Shown here: piece after piece, positions 36,501 through 45,500 of the stretch | How the letters are laid out: every line of letters starts with the position of its first letter | How positions within the stretch are numbered: the stretch's first letter is position 1 | Source of the DNA: Oegoconia quadripuncta | Taxonomy: Eukaryota; Arthropoda; Insecta; Lepidoptera; Autostichidae | DNA: 64,000 nucleotides | Assembly (NCBI GenBank): GCA_949316235.1 | Contig: OX438749.1 | Span: forward strand, 17,004,414 to 17,068,413 | Direction of reading: 5' to 3' | Notes under the pieces: generated by a model | What the model saw: only the letters and a program-made list of their open reading frames with translations | Databases searched by the model: none | Told to the model about the DNA's origin: nothing | Made by a program: the position numbers and the translations under genes

Positions 36501-39500
36501 ATTAAAAACCCGACTGCCACGCCAATTATTACTACTCCTCGTTTAGTATTTTATTAGTTTGAAATGATTTATTCCGTTTTAGTAATTCCCATGATTAGAC
36601 CTTTCTTATGGTTGGTACCTATATTGTACTCCTTGAGTAAGGCCGCTATTTGTTACGCAAACTATCCTATGACACTGGGACTGTCATGACGAACCTGTCG
36701 CTACCTACCGTTTGTGTGTACGAAAGAATATAAGAATAAGAACAATTTATTATGAACGCCACAACACTATACACAAACAAATAAGTAGTATATTATACCT
36801 AAAAAAAGAAACACAAATTATAAATAAGATGCGCACAATACTATCACGTGTTGCAGCGTACACGAACGGATTAGCACTCAGCTCATGCTGTGACGAATCA
36901 CAGCGCTAGTTTTCAGTGGTCCCAAAAGCCCAGTGATGTACGGACGCTACGTCAATATAATAATGCGCAGTATAATAATAAATAACTATGCTCTGCAGTT
37001 AGTGTATGTATAGTGAAGTGTATATATACATAAATATAATAATAATTACGTAATAGTATATAGTAAAACAAGTCAGATTATGCATATAATGAATCAAATA
37101 TTATCTCTCGCGACATAAACGTTTATCGCGCCTGTCATGCAAAACTGCTGCGGTGATCTGTATCACAGGATAATCCCTTTTCAGACACCAGTTCCCCACA
37201 AATGTTTTACAAAATTTCTGCACTGTATTGCTATAAGCTTATTGTGAAAACGAAATAAACACATTGAATTGAAAATTGATGCTGAACGTACCTAGAATGA
37301 CCAATATGTTTTGATCTTTAATTTAGCGGCTAATTCGCAAACAGATACTTTAAATATTGTTTGGCCGATAACTTGAGGTAAGATTACTTTATCGATATGC
37401 CTAAATTGACATAAAGTTATCTATGTGCGAAACGAAGTTCAATCATGTCTTCCATGAACTGATTGTAAACGAATATTGATTTTGCAAGGGGTTATGTTGA
37501 TAAATGATACCAATATAAAAAAATCGCGTTATAGCTCTACTAAAAATATTTTTTATTATCGTACATAACCCAATTGTAATAATTGTAAATATGCCGTAAT
37601 AACATAAGTAATAAGAGTATTTAAACAATTAGATATTGTGTATTAGCCTTCCCGCCTACAAAGTTTAGTGTCCAGTGTTCACAAAATGTTTTGTGTCTCA
37701 AAATAAGAAATGTGTAAAAAAGTCCAGAACCTCATAATGTCAAATGCTCCAAAATATTTACTGAGACCGTATTCTTCATCGTCGACCGTATCATCGCTAT
37801 CCATGAGGTAAGATTGTGTCGAAAGCTCACAAATTGGTTTCAAAATATCCCTTGTCTCAAATGTCCCGTATCTCAAAATATTCCGATTCTCAAAACATCC
37901 GATATCTCAAAATGTCCCGTGTCTCAAAATGTCCCTTGTCGCAATATACCTATCGCGTGTCTCTAAATGTCCCGTATCACAAAATGTCCCTTATCGCAAA
38001 ATGTCAAAATATTCAAAAGCCTCAAAAAGGCGTGCATCTCATAAAGTCTAGTATTTAAAAAAAATACAGTGGGTCAAAATATATCTACATTTAAATTTTA
38101 AAAATCGATTCCCCTGATCACTTACCGTCCCGACTGCACTAGGAAAACCACTCCCGATCACAGTAACGCGCCTCCCAAATCTGTCTGAGACGAACTGGGA
38201 CGCCAGACTGCCAACTATGAATCCTGGAGAAGACATGGACACCATCCACGCCATTTCGCCCTGGAATGAGAGAAGGCTCTAGTTAACAAGTTCCGGGATA
38301 CATCATCAGACACAATAAAACTTTTATTGTTATAACGTCGAGAGGCGGGTTGTGTCCCAGAACGTGTTTTATTTTTTATGCACTACGGGTTAGACTTGAC
38401 CTCAATCACACCTGATGTTAATTGATTAGATTAGATTAGATTTATTTAGTTCACTTTTACAATATTAAGTCACACATACAGTTTCGTAAATTTATGATTT
38501 TTAAAGTAAAAGTGATTGTCAAACATAAAACAATAACTATACACATACATTACATTACTAGATTATTTGTTTAGTCACAAAATGAACAAAATAGGATAGA
38601 AATTTAGCATCTACATATTATTATATGTAACTATGTCAAAATTAATTAATAAAGTATAAATATGTAACCATTGTTAGGTCAACGTCATACTATTTTTGAA
38701 TAATGAAATAAAACAAAACTAAAATAAAATAAAAACAAATAATGAAATAAAATAAAATAAAATAATCATAATGAAATAAAACAAAATAAAATATAAACCA
38801 TGTCATGAGATTATTGATATGCCATAATCACCTTTGTCAAATAATAGTTTAATACAAGTTAAAGTAAATATATTAAAATAGAAAGCGTTATGAAAATGTC
38901 ATATCCATATACTCTTTTATAGAATAAAATTCATTTTCCAACAAAAAGTTTCTCAGTTGGCGATTGAATGCGTCGTCATTTGTTTCGTCACGTAAATCTG
39001 CAGATATACAAAGTACTCTGTGATCTGCAGGTAGATGCTCATAGTACGTAGGTCCGATCACACGGGGGTTTTTTGTCGCGAGTGTTGTGCGTCGTGAGAC
39101 AGATTGTAAGCGACCTGTACTCCTTAATAGATGGCCACCTCCTACGCGACGGCTAAAACTAGACATATTCTGCCGCACAAATAATATCACTTGGTATAAA
39201 TACAGTGAGTACAATGTCATTATTTTTGTTTTATGAAAATGGGTTCTACATGTGTTTCTGGGTTTAACTCCACTTAGGATTCTTATTGCCCTTTTTTGTA
39301 GAATGAAGACGCGGTTTACCCCAAAGAATGACACCATACGACATAAGTGAGTGGAAATACGCAAAATACGTCTGCCTCAGCACGTCTGTTGATATAAGTT
39401 AATTTAAGATGAGGTTGAAAGTGGAAGCGTACTGACCAGGAAACCCAAATATTTGGGAAACTGGCTATCTTATCTCTGACAACCGGAATACAACAATGCT

Positions 39501-42500
39501 ATTAACATTGCCGTTTGGCGGCAGATTTAGATAAGATGGTGGTAGCTAGCCAGGCGGACATTTAAAATGCCCTACCACCAAACAAAAAGGAAAAGTTAAG
39601 GAGGGATATGTTTCGCTAACACGGTTTTTACTTTCAGTTTTGCCTGTAAAACAGAATTTAAAACTATTAAACTTCAATAAGTTGGTCTTCCTAGAGGTAT
39701 TGACGCCGCATTCCAATTCTTTCAAAAATAGGTTTAGAAATTATTTTAAATTCATAAATCGGACAATGATATTCTTTTTTTAATCACTCAACGTGTAATT
39801 AATACTTTATGCAAATGTTTCAGAACTTTCTCATAGCGGAAAACTGAGTATCTACTGAAAATAGTAGCATAATACATACACATATAACCTACACACTCAT
39901 GCAAACACACTCACTGAATGTAACCTAGCAAACGACCTCGAAGGCCCCGACGATACATGCTCTGCCCACTATCGGCGACTATTTGTAAATGGTTCTCTAT
40001 TAAAACCATACCACAACACACCTGCTTTTTTGAACTTTATCCCCTAAAGCTTTCCCGCACACTTTATGATGAGGCTGATTGCCCGGTGCCGACAATCGGT
40101 GACCGATTTTTTGTAAGAGAAAAATGGAACGTACTGACTGAATGACTTGCAATGTTTCAACGCCCATGACCTACAAAAAATCGGTCACAAAATCGGTGAT
40201 AAAAGTATTGAGGAAAAAATCGGCCCGATTATCCGCCCTACAAAAAGTTGGTCATGGGCTTATCCTTACTTCTATAAAGATAAATTCAGAAATTCAGCGA
40301 CTGAACGCAAAGGACATAAAGTTAGAACACTGTTCACTACAGATTAACTAACTGAACGAACGAACTAACCTTTACATATTTTTTAGTCTATGCGAACAGC
40401 CTAACACTGTCGTTTATGAACGTATGCCGCAAGATAATTTCTTAGTGGTCACGCTGATTTTTTTTGCCAGTTTAAAGTACTGATAATTAAGGAATTGTTT
40501 CGAACCGTATGAAGGTAGCGCGCTTTGGTTACTGTTGTAACCACGGACAGTAGACTGTTCTTTTTTTTGGTAACAGGTGTAAAAGGACGATTGAGTGGAT
40601 AATAATCGAAAAACAAAAAGCTCCTTTCAAAGCCCGCATATTGTGAGGGCAAGTACGGAACCCCATACTGCGCGTGACCCGATATGCAGTTGGCTGATTT
40701 TTTCCATTTTATTCAGGCTGGGCCGCGTCAATCTGCATTTAGATCTCGATTTTCTATACAACTCATTATTGATGGATATTGTAGGTTTCATTATCATCTC
40801 AGCCCGTAAACGTCCCACTGTAGTGATTAGACCTTCCCTCGTATAATGAGGGAGAATGGCCATAGTCCGCCACGCTGGCACAATGCGGGTTGGGTGACTT
40901 CATATGCCTGAGAATTATTTCTCAGGCATGCCGATTTCCTCACGATGTTTTCCTCCACCGTTTAAGAGCAGTCAGATAAATGCACATAAGTAGGTAATTA
41001 AATTAAATTTAAAAACTCGTTACAAACGTAATATATATCGTATATCGTCGTAAACATGGCCTGCCTGGGAATCGCACCCAGACCTCCCAAATTGGGAGAC
41101 CGCGTGTTAACCGCTGGGCCACCGACGCTTGTAGATTTACGTTTATGTAAATTATAAAGATTATCTAATCTGTGGATTAAGGTTTTCATACAACGAGTAT
41201 CTCTCATATCAACAGGAAAATCGATTCATCATAGATATAATCAATAATCGCAGCCTTTAAAAAAAGTATTTTTCAATGAAACGTGATTCAGTTTACAGAT
41301 AAACATAAGTAACTCGGATTTAGACGTTCGTAAAAGGCTTGCAACGAACATTCGGAAACTATTCGTTATTCGACACATTCGGACGAATGTTGTTTAATTT
41401 TAATAATTAATTTCGGACTTACAAATCATCAAGACCCTGTTCCAAATGGGTTGATCAGAGGTATCCCAAAGATAAGTGTTTGGGTGTTAAAATTAAGAGT
41501 TTAATGCTTGAAATTTACTTTATTTAAAATTAAAAGCAATAACACACACGCAGAATAAAAAAGTCCGACCGACAAACAGTCCGTCGTCTGCAATGCCCCT
41601 TTTCACATAGACATAATTTCGTTAGTTTTTGAAGAACTATTTATGAGACTTTTATATTTCGGTAGCACCATTTCAGCAGTGACAAAAACCCACAGGATAT
41701 AAATTAAATCATAAAGCAGTCTCTATCAATGAGGAATGAGGATTCCAGCATTACGTGACAACAGAATGATCACTTAAAATTTTAATGACTCTAAACTACA
41801 GTGGCACAATTTTTTTCCTTTGGGCACTATTCGGCACTGTACATTTTTTTATATTATCAAAATAGCTGAATTCCACTTTGTGTATTCCAGCATCACATAG
41901 GTACGTGAAAAGCTGGACCTATTTTCATCAAAATGGGCTAAGAACTTTTGACGACTGCTCCGCTAAACACCCAGACTGTGCCCCCAGGGGTACGACGGAT
42001 AAATTCGAATGCTCCGTTATGCGCCTTTAGTGGTTCAGAAGGGAAATTTTTGAGTTACCTGTCGTGCTCCTTTTAAGTTATGAACACATTGGAGGGACAA
42101 CTAAAGTGAAATACTTGAAATATTTGTTTTAAATCTATAATGTTAAGTATTTTATTGAAACAAACAAAACTTTCTTCCTTCAAAGTTAAATTATTTTTCT
42201 ACTTATAAATTAATGTGTCTTTAATTTGTTATTCTTACAAAAAATTTATTTGTATTTTTTGTTAATTACGGTGACTAATAAATGGCTCATATCTGTGATC
42301 CCCTTTTTGAAAATATTTTTTAAATGATCGTTGTCAGCAAAATAATCATCCGCCATTTATGCAAAAAACCTTTTGTAATGTTCATTAGTTAGTTCTGTTT
42401 GTATAAATTTCTTTTCATAAGTATTGGTTGGTCATCATGGTGTTTCATCCTTTGTAGGGGTAAAGTGGAACCATAAATATAATGACATAAGATGTGCTCC

Positions 42501-45500
42501 ACCAAACCACCAAAGGAGCACTACAGATCATACAAAATTTACCCGTTCTACCACCAGGGGCACACTTTGGGTGTTCAGCGGAGCAGTCGTCGAACTTTTC
42601 TCCAAATCGTACTGAAATCATTATTGACATACATTCGGACAAAGACTAAACAAACACACGCAACGTCATCCATCACATGACGTCTTTTTTCGTCGATGGA
42701 TAATAAACACACAAAAGCATTGTGGCTGAGGCCGGCTACCTGACAGTAGTCGGGTGAATGACACGATCGCAAGTGGGCTTTAAATGGATGGCAGCAACTC
42801 GGTATCAATTTGTGAGAGGCATTTGCGATCCTGATTACAGCAGATGGCTAAGGGCAGGGTGTCACTTCATAAATTATACCGTAAATCATACAGACATAGA
42901 TTCGATGGTTTTTATATTATATTTTCATTGGAAAAGAACTCTAAAATAAAGGTGGTTTAAGGGTAGCATGCATTGGTAGCATGATAGGCGCGATAAACGT
43001 TTATGTCCCGCGCAATAATATTTGTCCAGCTCATTCGTTTGGACGAAATATACAACTATCCCACTCCGATGCCGTGTCACGCGCGACAAACACTATCATG
43101 CTACAGGGGTTGGTCCAGTCATGAAACGGCTCCGTTTAGTTAAATTTAATAATTATTAAATATTAATTAAAATTAAATACATCGCTCCCGTAAGCGTGAC
43201 CGAATAATCTGAAACACGTATAATATGTGAGTTGCAAGAGAGCTTAACATTTAGGTGAAAATATTACATTCCTATTTCAATATAGGTAAGAGGATTTATT
43301 CCGTCCAGTGACGCCCTCATTGGATAAATTAAATTTCTTTTTAAATACAGAATAATTCAAAAATATCGCTCTGACATGCATTCGAGAAGCCGAAAAGCTA
43401 TAGGCGGTAATAACCCCCATCAAAGTTATAATACTGGAGAATACTCCAGTATTCACGATTTTAAAAAAGTGGCGTTTTTATCAATAACTTGAAATTCTCG
43501 AAAATTACCGTAATTAAAGATTCCCGAATGCGGTCACAGCGATTTTTGGTTTAATGTGTATTTAAAAATAAATTTTAATTTATCTAATGAGGGCGCTACT
43601 GGACGTAATAACCTCTTAAGCATCGTGCATGATAAACGTCTCCGCTTTATCCACCATTTATATCATTCAAAAACGTTTTATATATATTCATCACGATCCA
43701 GAAATTCGAATAGAAAGGGAATTTTATTATTTACCTGTGACATAGGGTAATTTAGCACACCATAATCTTCAACAGCCTTACACGTGCCCACTGTTGGGGC
43801 ACAGCCTCGTCTCACTGGGAGAGGGTATGGGCCATAATCCACCATGTGTGTTCAGTGCGAATTGGCGGATTTTGGGTCAGACTATTGGCCACTTGACAGC
43901 GCTGTTTTAAGCCGGGGCTGCTTGTAGGCCACCGACAAGCCTTAACGATTGCCTTCATTTGAAAAACAACCGGGATCTACTATTGGGTCTTTACCTATGA
44001 AATTGGAGTTTTTTTTTTCTTCGTTAATCATATGTACCAATTCCTGCGATTTCAAAGCTACATCCAAATTTGTTTTTCATTTGGAAAATGGAATAGTATT
44101 TCAAGGTTTCACATGAAATATTTTTTACTTTCTGGGCTAAATTTTAACTTAGCTCTTTACATGTGCTTCGCATAATCATTTCTTAGATTCGTTAAAACTT
44201 TTATAAAGCGGTTACTTTTAAAAATTAACGCTACCTATACTTAACTTAATGTTATCCGATAATACACACAAAGGTAAGTAAATTTGGATTTGCTGTTCCC
44301 AAAAAAAAATCAAAAATGTTTGTATGAAGAAAACAGTCTTAATGAAATTCTTCATACAAAACGCCAATTTCATAGGTAAGGACCTAATATTTAACATGCC
44401 CTCCGAAGTGGTTACATATCCAAGAACTGACCGCGTCAGACACTGCTTAACTTCGCTAATCGAGAACGGATAGCACAACATTCATGGCGCATGCTTTCAA
44501 ATATTCACTATAAAGTATTGAATAGATACCTACTTACATCTGAAATTTCTATGTTGGTTTCGTTGTTGTGGAACTTCAGCATCACAGGCGCTGGCCACGA
44601 TGCGAGGCAGCCCATCACAGCTGAACCCAGAGCCACTAAAATACACATTTCCTATATTAGAAAACTAGTAACAGGTTCTAATGAAACGTGGTTTGATCTT
44701 CTTATAAATAATAATACCAGACACACCAATTGTGGCTCAGTAAATAAATTAATTAATCTGATAAATGACTTGTGATAAATTAGGAGTGTTTATTTTGTAC
44801 AACGAAATCGAATTAAATCAACTTTTTTTTTATGAACTAAGTATACCTACAGGTTAGTAATTGATCTCAGTCACACCTAATGTTAAGGAAGATAAATAAA
44901 TAAATATTTCGGACACCAATCATCTAGTCCCAAACTATGGAAAGCCTATGGATACTAAATAATGGATAAACATACACAAATATTTATCCAAACATAAAAT
45001 GTTAAGATTCTAAGACTCGGGAAGAACTTTACGTATTCATCACACCGCGCGGGATTCGAACCCGCAAGCGATTTTCCTTACAAATATTTATTATGTGGTA
45101 AAAGATCAGAATTAATGAAAATCTTTATGTGACTTACATTCTTTTTACCCGACTGCCCGAGAAAGGAGAGTAATATTTTCCAAGTGCATGTTTGTATGTG
45201 CGTTCCTTTGGCGCATCCTGTAGCCTACACCGCTCGAGCAATTTCGAAGTGCATGGTGGCCTTAGATTTGTCTGGGAGTACCATGCGATACATTTTATGG
45301 TTAAAAATCAAACATAGCGTCCGCAAAATACTAAATTGAGTATCGAGTTTTTTGATTTTAAATACATAAATAGTTATAAAATTGAGAAAACAAGGAAAAA
45401 TGCAGCATTGGCATTGGATACTAAACGCAATGTTTTTTTTCCTCAGGTTTAAAAAAAATGTAAGTCGTATAAATATTCTGATTAACTTTGATATGTTATC

